A stretch of 35,277 nucleotides of DNA from Coxiellaceae bacterium. Lineage in GTDB: Bacteria; Pseudomonadota; Gammaproteobacteria; UBA9339. Every line of letters begins with the position of its first letter. The stretch's first letter is position 1. Shown here in pieces: positions 1-9,830 of the stretch. The notes under the pieces were generated by a model that saw nothing but the letters and a program-made list of their open reading frames with translations, did not search any database and was not told where the DNA came from. The stretch is from NCBI GenBank assembly GCA_031263815.1, contig JAISFD010000011.1:1-35277 (forward strand), given 5' to 3'. The translations under genes and the position numbers were made by a program.

Positions 1-118
1 GTTTTTCAGCCGCAGGACGGCTGCGGTGTGCGAAGCACAACGATGTGTCGCGGCCATGCGAACTGATTTTAGGGGTCACGATGGTCTAAAATCTATAGTG
101 AGCATAGCGACACGCTTG
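1..118 (-). repeat. Variant palindromic element (copy G), cut by the window start; shares its 5' arm with the 111-bp repeat family
   Basis: Minus strand begins caagcgtgtcgctatgctcactatagatttt, the same as the main family, then diverges. Nested inverted repeats GTGTCGC(45-51)/GCGACAC(107-113) and GATTTTAG(65-72)/CTAAAATC(86-93), plus hairpins CAGCCG-CAGGA-CGGCTG (7-23) and TGTGC-GAA-GCACA (27-39). Confidence 0.7.
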
Positions 119-137
119 ATCTTCTGTTTTTAATTCT

Positions 138-494
138 TTAGGCCCACTGTATTGAATGATGCGATATACATACTGTTGGTTCTTTCCCTTTGTTATCTTG
201 GATAGTAACAATTTGTTGCTGAACTTCTGAGCCATTTACTTGGGTAATTATTATTGGGCTTTTGAGTTTATTAACTTGTACCCAGCCGACGTCACCATTT
301 TGAGGATTGGCAACTTTCACCCAATCTTTTTTGTCAGTATAAAAGATCGGAATTAGTTGTTTCCCCTTTGTGAGGGATGCAACTACTTTTGAATTGGTCT
401 CTGGCCTTTCATATATATTTAAAGTGACTGCACGAGTGACTGTTGATAAAACTATACCGAATAAAATGATGATAGTAGATAAGAAAATTTTCAT
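138..494 (-). CDS. Secreted SH3b-domain-like protein, probably frameshifted near its C-terminus
   Basis: Signal peptide MKIFLSTIIILFGIVLSTVTRA followed by an SH3-like segment (LNIYERPETNSKVVASLTKGKQL...WVKVANPQNGDVGWVQVNKL). Confidence 0.6.
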   Translation of the reverse strand: MKIFLSTIIILFGIVLSTVTRAVTLNIYERPETNSKVVASLTKGKQLIPIFYTDKKDWVKVANPQNGDVGWVQVNKLKSPIIITQVNGSEVQQQIVTIQDNKGKEPTVCISHHSIQWA

Positions 495-653
495 ATTTTT
501 CTCCTCAATTTAAGGATATTTATTACGCGTTATAACGGTTAACTATAGATAGGTTCAAATTATAAATAATTCAGAAAGTAGTGGCAATTGAAAATAGCAG
601 TAATTTTTAGCATCCTCACTGTCAAAGGGTAAATTGTGATGGTTGAATCTTTT

Positions 654-764
654 CAAGTGTGTCGCTATGCTCGCTATAGATTTTTAGCACTCACTCCGTT
701 CTGCTAAAAATCGTCAGCTACCGCAGACTACTCTCCTTCGCTTCGCTCTCCCTGGCTCGCAGCG
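654..764 (+). repeat. Palindromic six-frame-stop repeat, copy A (111 bp)
   Basis: caagtgtgtcgctatgctc...gctcgcagcg; perfect stem GATTTTTAGCA/TGCTAAAAATC; identical to copy D. Confidence 0.9.
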
Positions 765-850
765 AGTGTTTATAGCCAATAGTTTGATTTGAATTTATGC
801 CAAATGTAGTGTAGTTTTTTAAGAGGTAATGACAATGTAGTAATCTACAG

Positions 851-2104
851 ATGAGAATTTATAGTATGCGCAAAAAAAGTGAAGGTAATTTGTTCGTAGG
901 ATTAGATATTGGTACCACTAAAGTGGTTGCTTTGGTAGGGGAAATTGGTTTAGGGGGACATATTGATGTTGTAGGTATTGGTTCTCATCCTTCACGAGGG
1001 TTAAAGCGGGGTATTGTAGTTAATATTGATGCTACTATACAATCGATTAAATATGCTATTGAAGAAGCAGAACGGATGGCTGGTTGTGAAATCCATTCGG
1101 TATATACGGGTATAGCTGGGGGTCATATTCGTAGTCTGAATTCTCACGGTGTCGTGGCTATTCGTGATCGTGAGGTTACCCAGGCAGATATTGACAGAGT
1201 TATCGACGCAGCTAAAGCAGTAGCTATTCCAGCTGATCAAAAAATCCTCCATATTTTACCTCAAGAATTTATTATTGATGGTCAAGAAGGGGTAAGAGAA
1301 CCGATTGGTATGTCAGGGGTTCGGTTAGAAGCTAAGGTACATATTGTTACTGGGAGCGTAAGTGCAGTACAAAATATTGTCAAATGTATAGAGCGTTGTG
1401 GGTTACATGTTAGTGATATTATTTTGCAGCAACTAGCTTCAAGTTCAGCAGTACTTACAGATGATGAGAAAGAACTAGGAGTTTGTTTAGTTGATATCGG
1501 CGGTGGTACTACTGATATTGCAATTTTTACTGATGGTGCTATTCGTCATTCAGCAGTAATACCCATTGCTGGTGATCAGGTGACTAATGATATTGCTGTT
1601 GCTTTACGAACGTCAACAAAAAATGCGGAGGAGATAAAAATAAAATATGCTTGTGCTCTAGATAGTTTGATTATTGATGATGTGAATATTGCTGTACCAA
1701 GTAGCACTAGTCAAAGACCAGCCAGGGAAATTTCTTGTAAGATATTGGTAAATGTTGTGGGAACAAGATATGAAGAGTTATTTACTCTAGTTCTAGCTGA
1801 GTTGCGGCGGAGTAGATTTGCTGATTTAATTGGAGCTAGTATTGTATTTACCGGCGGTGCCTCTAAAGTAGAAGGGATAGTAGATTTGGCGGAGCAAGTG
1901 TTCCAATTGCCAGCCCGAGTGGGGATGTCTCAAAATGTTGGAGAAATGGTTGAAGTTATTAATAATCCTATTTATGCTACGGGAATTGGATTGTTATTAA
2001 CTGGATATCAACATTATCAACAAGGAAGACATGAAGCTGCTACTTTTGGTGAAGGTAGGGGTTTGTGGAGTAAGATGAAAAGATGGTTTCAAGTTAATTT
2101 TTAA
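851..2104 (+). CDS. ftsA: Cell division protein FtsA
   Basis: LFVGLDIGTTKVVALVGE, GGGTTDIAIF, FTGGASKVEGI; directly upstream of ftsZ. The start may be the internal ATG at ~866. Confidence 0.95.
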   Translation: MRIYSMRKKSEGNLFVGLDIGTTKVVALVGEIGLGGHIDVVGIGSHPSRGLKRGIVVNIDATIQSIKYAIEEAERMAGCEIHSVYTGIAGGHIRSLNSHGVVAIRDREVTQADIDRVIDAAKAVAIPADQKILHILPQEFIIDGQEGVREPIGMSGVRLEAKVHIVTGSVSAVQNIVKCIERCGLHVSDIILQQLASSSAVLTDDEKELGVCLVDIGGGTTDIAIFTDGAIRHSAVIPIAGDQVTNDIAVALRTSTKNAEEIKIKYACALDSLIIDDVNIAVPSSTSQRPAREISCKILVNVVGTRYEELFTLVLAELRRSRFADLIGASIVFTGGASKVEGIVDLAEQVFQLPARVGMSQNVGEMVEVINNPIYATGIGLLLTGYQHYQQGRHEAATFGEGRGLWSKMKRWFQVNF

Positions 2105-2107
2105 TTC

Positions 2108-2127
2108 TCCCCCTTAGTTAAGGGGGA
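2108..2127 (+). promoter_or_regulatory. Perfect hairpin between ftsA and ftsZ
   Basis: TCCCCCTTA-GT-TAAGGGGGA, 9-bp stem, followed by attttggttt; possible attenuator or mRNA stabiliser. Confidence 0.45.
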
Positions 2128-2154
2128 TTTTGGTTTGATAATTTACTTTTTGAG

Positions 2155-3375
2155 GTGACTATGTTTGGGCTACCTGAAAATCAGAATACGAATGCACTGA
2201 TTAAAGTTATTGGTGTGGGTGGTGGCGGAGGTAATGCAATTGAACACATGATCAGTGAAAATATTAGGGGAGTAGAATTTGTTTGTGCTAACACTGACTT
2301 GCAGGCTTTACGTAGCTCGCATGCTAAGACATTGTTACAGCTAGGTGAAGAATTGACCAAAGGTTTGGGAGCAGGCGCTAATCCTGAAATCGGACGTAAG
2401 TCTGCAGATGAGAATCGGGATATAATTCGAGATATTTTATCTGATACTGATATGGTGTTTCTAACTGCCGGTATGGGAGGTGGTACGGGAACAGGATCTG
2501 CTCCGGTTTTTGCTGAAATCGCTAAAGAATTGGGTATTTTAACTGTTGCAGTGGTGACTAAACCTTTTCTATTTGAGGGTAGGAAAAGAATGACAGTTGC
2601 AGAAGAGGGGATTAAAAAATTATCGGCAAGTGTTGATTCTTTAATTACGATCCCTAACAATAAATTACTACCAGTTTTAGGGAAAAACATTAGTTTATTA
2701 CAGGCATTTAAAGCGGCAAATAACGTATTATTGGGGGCTGTACAGGGGATTGCTGAACTCATTACTAAGCCGGGATTAATTAATGTAGATTTTGCCGATG
2801 TACGTACAATAATGGCAGAAATGGGCATGGCTATGATGGGAACAGCAAATGCTCATGGCGATGGTCGTGCACGCAATGCTGCTGAAGCGGCGATTTCCAG
2901 TCCTCTTTTGGAAGATGTTGATTTAACGGGTGCTGGTGGTGTTCTAGTTAATATTACTGCTGGTCCCGATATGTCTATTGGCGAATTTGAAGAAGTTGGG
3001 GAAGTGGTTAAATCTTTTACATCTGAAGATGCTACAGTAGTTGTGGGAACAGTCATTGACCCAAATATGACTGATGAACTAAGAGTAACAGTTGTAGTTA
3101 CAGGTTTAGGAAATAAAAGTAAAACAGAGAGAAAATGTCGTAACCAGAATGGTGTTGATTTTATTCATCCACAGAAAGTTAGTGTAGTTACTGAGAGTGC
3201 TAGTGTTGATGATGTCGTAGATTACCGTAAATTTGATAGACCAGCGATACTACGTAATAACTTGACTGATTTTTCTTTAAATAATCCTGATGAATTAACT
3301 ACAAATATAGAAAAAAATATTGAATATCTAGATATTCCTGCTTTTTTACGTAGAGGTGGTAAAAGTAGGAGCTAG
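2155..3375 (+). CDS. ftsZ: Cell division GTPase FtsZ
   Basis: [10 protein letters not shown] tubulin signature, [15 protein letters not shown]-terminus, C-terminal peptide LDIPAFLRR. Confidence 0.97.
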   Translation: MTMFGLPENQNTNALIKVIGVGGGGGNAIEHMISENIRGVEFVCANTDLQALRSSHAKTLLQLGEELTKGLGAGANPEIGRKSADENRDIIRDILSDTDMVFLTAGMGGGTGTGSAPVFAEIAKELGILTVAVVTKPFLFEGRKRMTVAEEGIKKLSASVDSLITIPNNKLLPVLGKNISLLQAFKAANNVLLGAVQGIAELITKPGLINVDFADVRTIMAEMGMAMMGTANAHGDGRARNAAEAAISSPLLEDVDLTGAGGVLVNITAGPDMSIGEFEEVGEVVKSFTSEDATVVVGTVIDPNMTDELRVTVVVTGLGNKSKTERKCRNQNGVDFIHPQKVSVVTESASVDDVVDYRKFDRPAILRNNLTDFSLNNPDELTTNIEKNIEYLDIPAFLRRGGKSRS

Positions 3376-3411
3376 TAAATGATGCACTTAATTAAATTTT
3401 TTGTGTAATAA

Positions 3412-3522
3412 CAAGCGTGTCGCTATGCTCACTATAGATTTTTAGCACTCACTCCGTTCTGCTAAAAATCGTCAGCTACCGTGGACTACTCTCCTTCGCT
3501 TCGCTCTCCCTGGCTCGCAGCG
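3412..3522 (+). repeat. Palindromic six-frame-stop repeat, copy B (111 bp)
   Basis: caagcgtgtcgctatgctcac...gctcgcagcg; differs from A by a few substitutions, including ccgCAgac to ccgTGgac. Confidence 0.9.
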
Positions 3523-3559
3523 ATTGATTATTTAGTGTATTTAGTTTTATTAATACTTC

Positions 3560-3588
3560 TTTACGATTTCGAAATACTATGTTACAAT
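3560..3588 (+). promoter_or_regulatory. Candidate sigma70 promoter for lpxC
   Basis: TTTACG - 17 nt - TACAAT, about 30 bp upstream of the lpxC start and downstream of repeat B. Confidence 0.4.
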
Positions 3589-3617
3589 TTTTTTAGTTTG
3601 TTTTTGATGAAATATCA

Positions 3618-4529
3618 ATGGTTAAACAACGCACATTAAAGAATTTAATTCGCGCTACAGGTATTGGCGTTCATACAGGGAAAAAAGTATATATAGCTTT
3701 ACGACCTGCCCCCGTTAATACAGGTATAGTTTTTCGTAGGATTGACCTGAATCCAGTTATAGATATCCCAGCTTTGGCAGAAAATGTAGGGGATACTACT
3801 TTATCCTCTTGTCTTGTAAAAGATAATATTAGAATTTCTACCATTGAACATTTAATGTCTGCATTTGCAGGTTTAGGTATTGATAATGCTTATGTTGATA
3901 TTAATGCTCCGGAAGTTCCTATTATGGATGGTAGTGCAGGGCCATTTATATTTTTGATTAGGTCAGCTGGTATTGAAGAACAGAACTCTGCCAAACGTTT
4001 TCTGAGAATAAAGCGTAAAATTAAGGTTAAAGATGGCGATAAATGGGCGATGATCGCTCCTTATAATGGGTTTAAGGTTTCTTTTACTATTGATTTTAAT
4101 CATCCAGTATTTCGTGATTTGCCTCAAGAGACTGTGATTGATTTTTCCCATGCTTCTTTTACTAAAGAAGTTAGTCGTGCTAGAACTTTTGGCTTATTGT
4201 CTGATTATGAATGGTTGCGTGCGAATAATTTAGCTTTAGGAAGTAGTTTAGATAATGCGATTGTAGTAGATAATTATCGTGTAGTTAATGAAGATGGTTT
4301 GCGTTATAAAGATGAATTTGTCAGGCATAAAATTCTAGATGTTATTGGTGATCTATATCTTTTAGGTAGTAGTATTGTCGGGTCTTTTAGTGGTTGTAAA
4401 TCCGGCCATGCTTTAAATAATATTTTGCTTAGAAAGTTATTAACAACTGAAGATGCTTGGGAAATCGTTACTTTTGAAAATACTTGTCAGGTACCTTTTA
4501 GTTTTGTGCCTATTAATGGTGTAGCATAG
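3618..4529 (+). CDS. lpxC: UDP-3-O-acyl-N-acetylglucosamine deacetylase
   Basis: [60 protein letters not shown]. Confidence 0.96.
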   Translation: MVKQRTLKNLIRATGIGVHTGKKVYIALRPAPVNTGIVFRRIDLNPVIDIPALAENVGDTTLSSCLVKDNIRISTIEHLMSAFAGLGIDNAYVDINAPEVPIMDGSAGPFIFLIRSAGIEEQNSAKRFLRIKRKIKVKDGDKWAMIAPYNGFKVSFTIDFNHPVFRDLPQETVIDFSHASFTKEVSRARTFGLLSDYEWLRANNLALGSSLDNAIVVDNYRVVNEDGLRYKDEFVRHKILDVIGDLYLLGSSIVGSFSGCKSGHALNNILLRKLLTTEDAWEIVTFENTCQVPFSFVPINGVA

Positions 4530-4938
4530 CTGTTTTCTTACTTATTTCTTTTTTCTTTAAATTAGCCAAAGTTTGTTGCCATAAGATTTCATTATAGTGA
4601 GAGATCTTGAGATGTTTGTTTTTTGATTTTGCCACATCTGTTTTGAGTGTTGGCGCTATAGTATAACGGATCTTGGTGAGGTTTTTAAATTCAGGTTGAA
4701 TTTGGAGGTTTTTTATAATATCGGGAATTGCATAGCGGAATCTTGTGGCTATAGATATATTGCCAATCGTAACCGTCAGGGTTGAATTCTTATAGTTAGC
4801 AAAATGACAATATTTATTGAAAGTAGCGTCAAGTGTCGCATGAAAAATAAATTCAAGATTTTGAGATTCTTTAGTTCTGTTAATTAGTTTTGCAAATGGT
4901 GAATTACTTGTTTTTATGATTTCGGCGATAGTTTTCAT
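4513..4938 (-). CDS. dciA: DciA-like (DUF721) helicase-loader family protein
   Basis: Small basic protein between lpxC and secA with a DUF721-like [25 protein letters not shown] segment; convergent overlap with lpxC. Confidence 0.6.
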   Translation of the reverse strand: MKTIAEIIKTSNSPFAKLINRTKESQNLEFIFHATLDATFNKYCHFANYKNSTLTVTIGNISIATRFRYAIPDIIKNLQIQPEFKNLTKIRYTIAPTLKTDVAKSKNKHLKISHYNEILWQQTLANLKKKEISKKTAMLHH

Positions 4939-5020
4939 TTGGGATATTTTAAGGCATAATAGTTTTAATTGCTAACTATCTTAAATTTGGTAATTTTAGT
5001 CTAAATATAGTGTTTTCTAT

Positions 5021-7771
5021 ATGATAATAAACATTCTGCAAAAGATATTTGGTACGCGTAATGAGCGTGTTTTAAAGAAGCTCGGTAAAGGTGTTGCCGC
5101 TATTAATTTACTTGAACCAGATATGCAGTCTTTATCCAATGAGGAGCTTAAAAAGAAAACTCAAGGATTCCGTGAGCGCCTAAAGAAAGGTGAAAATCTT
5201 GAAATGCTTTTGCCCGAAGCTTTTGCTGTAGTAAGAGAGGCCAGTATACGTACTTTGGGTCTTAGACATTTTGACGTCCAATTGATTGGGGGTATGGTGT
5301 TGCATGAAGGGAAGATTGCTGAAATGCGCACTGGTGAAGGTAAAACCTTAGTGGCGACGTTGGCTGCTTATTTAAATGCTTTAACTGGTGAAACTGTGCA
5401 TATTGTTACCGTTAATGATTATCTTGCAAGAAGAGATGCTGCTTGGATGGGGCCAATCTATGATTTTTTGGGCTTAACTGTAGGTGTGATCACAGCTAAT
5501 CAGAGCCACGAAGATAAGCGAGAGGCCTATACTAGAGACATTGTTTATGGAACTAATAATGAATTTGGTTTTGATTATTTGCGTGATAATATGACATTTA
5601 ATTTGGAGGATAAAGTACAGCGAGGTTTATATTTTGCTGTTATCGATGAGGTTGATTCTATTTTAATTGATGAGGCTCGTACCCCTTTGATTATTTCTGG
5701 GCCATCCGAAGATAGTTCTGATTTGTACGTTAAAGTTAATAATTTGATTCCCTACCTTAAAAAACAGGAGAAAGTGGAAAAATTAGGTGATCCTCCACTA
5801 AAACCAGAAGAGATCGGTGATTATACTTTAGATGAAAAAGTACGTCAGGTATATCTTACTGAAAGTGGGCATCAACATGTTGAAAACTTATGTGTACAGC
5901 TAGGATTAGTTAAAACTGGAGCCAGTCTGTACGATGCTAAGAATGTCAAAATGATGCATCATATTAATGCTGCTTTACGAGCTCATACTTTATTTCATCG
6001 CGATATTGATTATATTGTTAAAAATGGAGAGGTAATTATAGTTGATGAACATACTGGGCGTACGATGGAGGGACGCCGTTGGTCAGATGGATTGCATCAG
6101 GCGGTAGAAGCTAAGGAGGGGGTACAGATTCGTAATGAAAACCAAACTCTAGCTTCGATAACCTTTCAAAATTACTTTCGACTTTACGAGAAAATTTCGG
6201 GAATGACTGGCACTGCTGATACTGAGGCTTATGAATTTCAACAGATTTACGGTTTAGAAGTGGTGGTAATTCCTACTCATATGCCGATGATTCGTAAGGA
6301 TCTACCTGATCAAATCTATTTGACTGCTAAAGAAAAATTTAATGCGGTATTACAAGATATTAAGAAAAGAAGTGAAGCAGGACAGCCTATTTTAGTTGGT
6401 ACTGCATCTATTGAGACTTCAGAAAAACTTTCACAATTACTTGAAAAGGAAAAAATTCCACATCAAGTTTTGAATGCTAAGCATCATGAACGTGAGGCAA
6501 AAATTATCGCTCAAGCTGGGAGGCCAGGTGCTGTTACCATTGCTACTAATATGGCAGGGCGTGGTACTGATATCGTGCTTGGTGGCAGTTTAGATGTCGA
6601 ACTTAGCAGTTTAGAGAATCCTCCTATAGATGAGATAGCTAGGATTAAAAGTGCTTGGCAAGAACGTCACAACCAAGTAATAGCTGCTGGAGGATTGCAT
6701 GTTATTGGTTCCGAGCGCCATGAGTCACGTCGAATTGATAATCAGCTACGAGGGCGTTCGGGAAGACAGGGGGATCCTGGTTCTTCGCGGTTTTATTTAT
6801 CTTTAGAAGATAATTTATTGCGTATTTTTGCATCTGATCGGATTGCAGCAATTATGAAAAAATTGGGTATGCAGGAAGATGAAGTAATTGAACATAGTTT
6901 GGTGACGAGAGCAGTAGAAAATGCTCAGCGTAAAGTAGAGGGGCATAATTTTGATTTGCGTAAACATCTTTTAGATTTTGATAATGTAGCTAATGAACAA
7001 CGTAAGGTTATTTATAAACAACGGGATGATTTAATGACTGCTCAGGATATCTCGGAGACTATTGAGATTATGCGAGGTGATGTGATTAGTACTATTATTG
7101 ATGCTTTTGTTCCTCCGCAAAGTTTAGAAGAGCAATGGGGTATTATTGGATTAGAACGCCAATTACATCAAAATTTCGGTGTAAGTTTGCAAATTAAAGA
7201 GTGGTTAGCAGAAGATAGTTCTTTACATGAAGAAAGCTTACGCTCAAAAATTCTTGATGAATTAACCCAAATTTACCGACAAAAAGAAAGTCAAATTAAT
7301 CCTGAAGTTATGCGGAATATTGAGCGTTCTATTATGTTACAAACTTTGGATACTCACTGGAAAGATCATTTAACGGCTATGGATCATTTACGCGATAGTA
7401 TTCATCTGCGTGGTTATGCTCAACAAAACCCGAAACAGGAATATAAACGGGAATCATTTAATATGTTTACGAAGATGTTGGAAGATATTAAACGAGATGT
7501 TATCCATACTCTTTATACTATTCAGATTAGGACTCAAGAAGATATGATAGAAGTTGAGGAAGAAAGAAAAAGATTGGCAGAAGAGGAACAGCAGAAGATG
7601 CATTTTGTTCATGCTACAAGTGCTCCTTTATCAGGAAATGGAGCTTTACATGAGAGTAAGACTGAAAGTAATGTGCCTTATGTGCGCGAGATACCCAAAG
7701 TTGGTCGTAATGATGTGTGTCCTTGTGGTTCTGGAAGAAAGTTTAAACATTGTCATGGAAAGTTAAATTAA
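5021..7771 (+). CDS. secA: Preprotein translocase ATPase SecA
   Basis: [40 protein letters not shown]-terminal SEC-C motif [17 protein letters not shown]. Confidence 0.98.
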   Translation: MIINILQKIFGTRNERVLKKLGKGVAAINLLEPDMQSLSNEELKKKTQGFRERLKKGENLEMLLPEAFAVVREASIRTLGLRHFDVQLIGGMVLHEGKIAEMRTGEGKTLVATLAAYLNALTGETVHIVTVNDYLARRDAAWMGPIYDFLGLTVGVITANQSHEDKREAYTRDIVYGTNNEFGFDYLRDNMTFNLEDKVQRGLYFAVIDEVDSILIDEARTPLIISGPSEDSSDLYVKVNNLIPYLKKQEKVEKLGDPPLKPEEIGDYTLDEKVRQVYLTESGHQHVENLCVQLGLVKTGASLYDAKNVKMMHHINAALRAHTLFHRDIDYIVKNGEVIIVDEHTGRTMEGRRWSDGLHQAVEAKEGVQIRNENQTLASITFQNYFRLYEKISGMTGTADTEAYEFQQIYGLEVVVIPTHMPMIRKDLPDQIYLTAKEKFNAVLQDIKKRSEAGQPILVGTASIETSEKLSQLLEKEKIPHQVLNAKHHEREAKIIAQAGRPGAVTIATNMAGRGTDIVLGGSLDVELSSLENPPIDEIARIKSAWQERHNQVIAAGGLHVIGSERHESRRIDNQLRGRSGRQGDPGSSRFYLSLEDNLLRIFASDRIAAIMKKLGMQEDEVIEHSLVTRAVENAQRKVEGHNFDLRKHLLDFDNVANEQRKVIYKQRDDLMTAQDISETIEIMRGDVISTIIDAFVPPQSLEEQWGIIGLERQLHQNFGVSLQIKEWLAEDSSLHEESLRSKILDELTQIYRQKESQINPEVMRNIERSIMLQTLDTHWKDHLTAMDHLRDSIHLRGYAQQNPKQEYKRESFNMFTKMLEDIKRDVIHTLYTIQIRTQEDMIEVEEERKRLAEEEQQKMHFVHATSAPLSGNGALHESKTESNVPYVREIPKVGRNDVCPCGSGRKFKHCHGKLN

Positions 7772-7774
7772 AAT

Positions 7775-9064
7775 ATGACTTATCAGCATGTCTCATGCAT
7801 TTTTGAAACAGCAGCTAAAGTTTGTGCCGTTGTTTTAATTTTTGTAATTATAATTTCAGTTTTTCCCGCTGTTCTAATGTTTAATTTAGCTATATTACTC
7901 AGTTTGGCTGCCGGAAATTATCGTGAAAAACTGAGGCTAATTTTTTCTAACCCCATAACTTTGCCATTTGTCATATTTTTCTGTTTGTTTTTATTTGGTA
8001 CTTTATATTCTACTGCATCAGTATCTGATATTTTAATAGATTTACGCAAGCACAGTAAGTTTTTATTAGGATTAATGTTTATACCTCTATTTGTCGAAGA
8101 AAAATGGCGTAGTTATGCCATTTCTTCTTTTATGGCAGCAGCTTTTGCAATGTTATTGTGCTCGTATTTAACATTTTTTGAATGTTTTAAGGGGTTGTTA
8201 GTTGATGGTGGAATGGTAGAGGTTTTTAAAATCGCTATGGAGTTTAATGGGATAATGTCGTTAATGTCGTATTTTTGCTTAATGCGAATATTCAATTGTT
8301 TTACTCGTTATAGGTTTTTGTGGATTATATTTTTAGTTTTTTTGACTCATACTATTTTATTCCGTTCTATTGGGAGAACGGGTTTTGTTGTTTTTTTTGC
8401 ATTATGGATGTTGTTTTTTTACCAGAAATACAAGTGGAAAGGTTGTATTGTTGGTATAATAAGTTTATCAATGTTAGGTATTTTAAGTATAATTTACCCT
8501 TATACATTTTCACAAAGAAGTCGAGTGGCTGTAAAAGAAATTGAAGAATATGTAAGTCTAGAGGATATAAATTCAGGAGGAGGAGTTAAAGCTAATGAAA
8601 ATATAGAGACTTATTTTCATAAAATTGGTTCTAGTGGTATACGTTTACATTTTGTCCGAAATGCTCTTATACTAATTAAAGCTTATCCTATATTTGGTAG
8701 TGGTACAGGTAGCTATTCTAAAGAGTATTCTTCCTTAAACCTTACGCTATTTGAGCGTAAACTTTTTCCAAGACCAAATCCGCATAATGAGTATATTTAT
8801 ATAGGTGTACAGTTTGGAATTTTAGGTTTGGTGGTATTAATATTATTTTTTTATATGCCTTTATATTATAGTAAATTTTTACCTGAAAGAGAGAAATATA
8901 TTGTTCGTGCTGTTATTGTCACTGTTATAATTGGATCTTTAGCTAATAATTGGTTGACAGTTATGGTGTACAGATACATGTATGTATATTTTGTGCCTCT
9001 AGCTTTTGCCGCTTTTCCTATACGTAAAGAGCGTCAAAGTTTAAGAAAAGTTTTTGGATGCTGA
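7775..9064 (+). CDS. O-antigen ligase / Wzy-like polytopic membrane protein
   Basis: Multiple TM helices; NPHNEYIYIGVQFGILGLVVLI motif typical of O-antigen ligases. Confidence 0.75.
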   Translation: MTYQHVSCIFETAAKVCAVVLIFVIIISVFPAVLMFNLAILLSLAAGNYREKLRLIFSNPITLPFVIFFCLFLFGTLYSTASVSDILIDLRKHSKFLLGLMFIPLFVEEKWRSYAISSFMAAAFAMLLCSYLTFFECFKGLLVDGGMVEVFKIAMEFNGIMSLMSYFCLMRIFNCFTRYRFLWIIFLVFLTHTILFRSIGRTGFVVFFALWMLFFYQKYKWKGCIVGIISLSMLGILSIIYPYTFSQRSRVAVKEIEEYVSLEDINSGGGVKANENIETYFHKIGSSGIRLHFVRNALILIKAYPIFGSGTGSYSKEYSSLNLTLFERKLFPRPNPHNEYIYIGVQFGILGLVVLILFFYMPLYYSKFLPEREKYIVRAVIVTVIIGSLANNWLTVMVYRYMYVYFVPLAFAAFPIRKERQSLRKVFGC

Positions 9065-9805
9065 AGTTATTTTGGATAACTTTGTATACTTGTAAAAAGT
9101 ACCTTTAAAATTATTTAAAGCTATAATAAATCCTGGCAAACCATCGAGACATCCTAAACGGATAAAGTAGAATTTAATAAATATCCAAGAAGCATGTAAA
9201 AGTGCTTTTACCAATCCTCCTTGTTCTTTGTTTTGATTGAGTTTTAAAGCGCCAAGAGTTGAGTAGTTATTTGTTTTATTAGTTAATTCTTCTAGACTAT
9301 CACAGGAATAATGTTTAAGCTTTTTTCGTAACCTACCTATCCTACCGTTAATAATCATTTTTTCGTGAATGATATCATCAGAGAATTTACAGAATTCTCT
9401 TTTTGCAAGTCTAATAGGTGTGTCATTGTTTCCACAACAAAATTTAAGAGGTTTTCCAAGGAAGTAATTTTGCCGGGGGATTTGATAAGCAGTATGTTGG
9501 GGGTGCTCTAATATTTGTAGGATCTCTACTTCGAGTTCTGGAGTTACTCTTTCATCAGCATCAATAGATAAGACCCATTCAGAAGTTGAAAATTCAAGAG
9601 CCCGATTTTTTTGTTTACCAAATCCCGGCCAGTCGGTTTCATATAGCTTAACCTTTGGAATGTATTGTTTGCAAATATCTTGAGTATTATCAGTGCTTCC
9701 ACAATCAAGAATTATAATTTCATCAGTCCAAAGTACAGATTCAATACAATCTTTGATGTGTTTTGCTTCGTTTTTGGTAATGATAGTGGCTGAGATGGTT
9801 GGCAT
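9041..9805 (-). CDS. Glycosyltransferase family 2 (WaaE/KdtX-like)
   Basis: ISATIITKNEAKHIKDCIESV, DEIIILDCGSTDNT, VLSIDADERVTPEL. Confidence 0.85.
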   Translation of the reverse strand: MPTISATIITKNEAKHIKDCIESVLWTDEIIILDCGSTDNTQDICKQYIPKVKLYETDWPGFGKQKNRALEFSTSEWVLSIDADERVTPELEVEILQILEHPQHTAYQIPRQNYFLGKPLKFCCGNNDTPIRLAKREFCKFSDDIIHEKMIINGRIGRLRKKLKHYSCDSLEELTNKTNNYSTLGALKLNQNKEQGGLVKALLHASWIFIKFYFIRLGCLDGLPGFIIALNNFKGTFYKYTKLSKITSASKNFS

Positions 9806-9830
9806 GAATGGTTAGAAAAATTATTTTCAT

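Noticed and set aside
654-764. Repeat hairpin as an intrinsic transcription terminator
   Set aside because: The stem is AT-rich and is followed by tcgtcagct, not a U-tract, so it does not fit a Rho-independent terminator.
654-764. Target-site duplications flanking the repeats
   Set aside because: Comparison of the bases next to each copy gave no convincing duplicated flank.
1001-1252. Other antisense or overlapping ORFs (1001-1252, 2853-3056, 3963-4151, 7554-7766, 8113-8295, 8320-8544, 11500-11733, 14003-14302, 14813-15043, 16631-16873, 18892-19077, 20300-20554, 26338-26748, 32446-32784, 33046-33270)
   Set aside because: All lie within strongly supported genes or better-supported gene remnants and have no recognisable domain.
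2181-2828. 215-aa ORF antisense to ftsZ
   Set aside because: Low-complexity PPPPPTP-like translation that is the complement of glycine-rich FtsZ codons; an artefact of codon bias.
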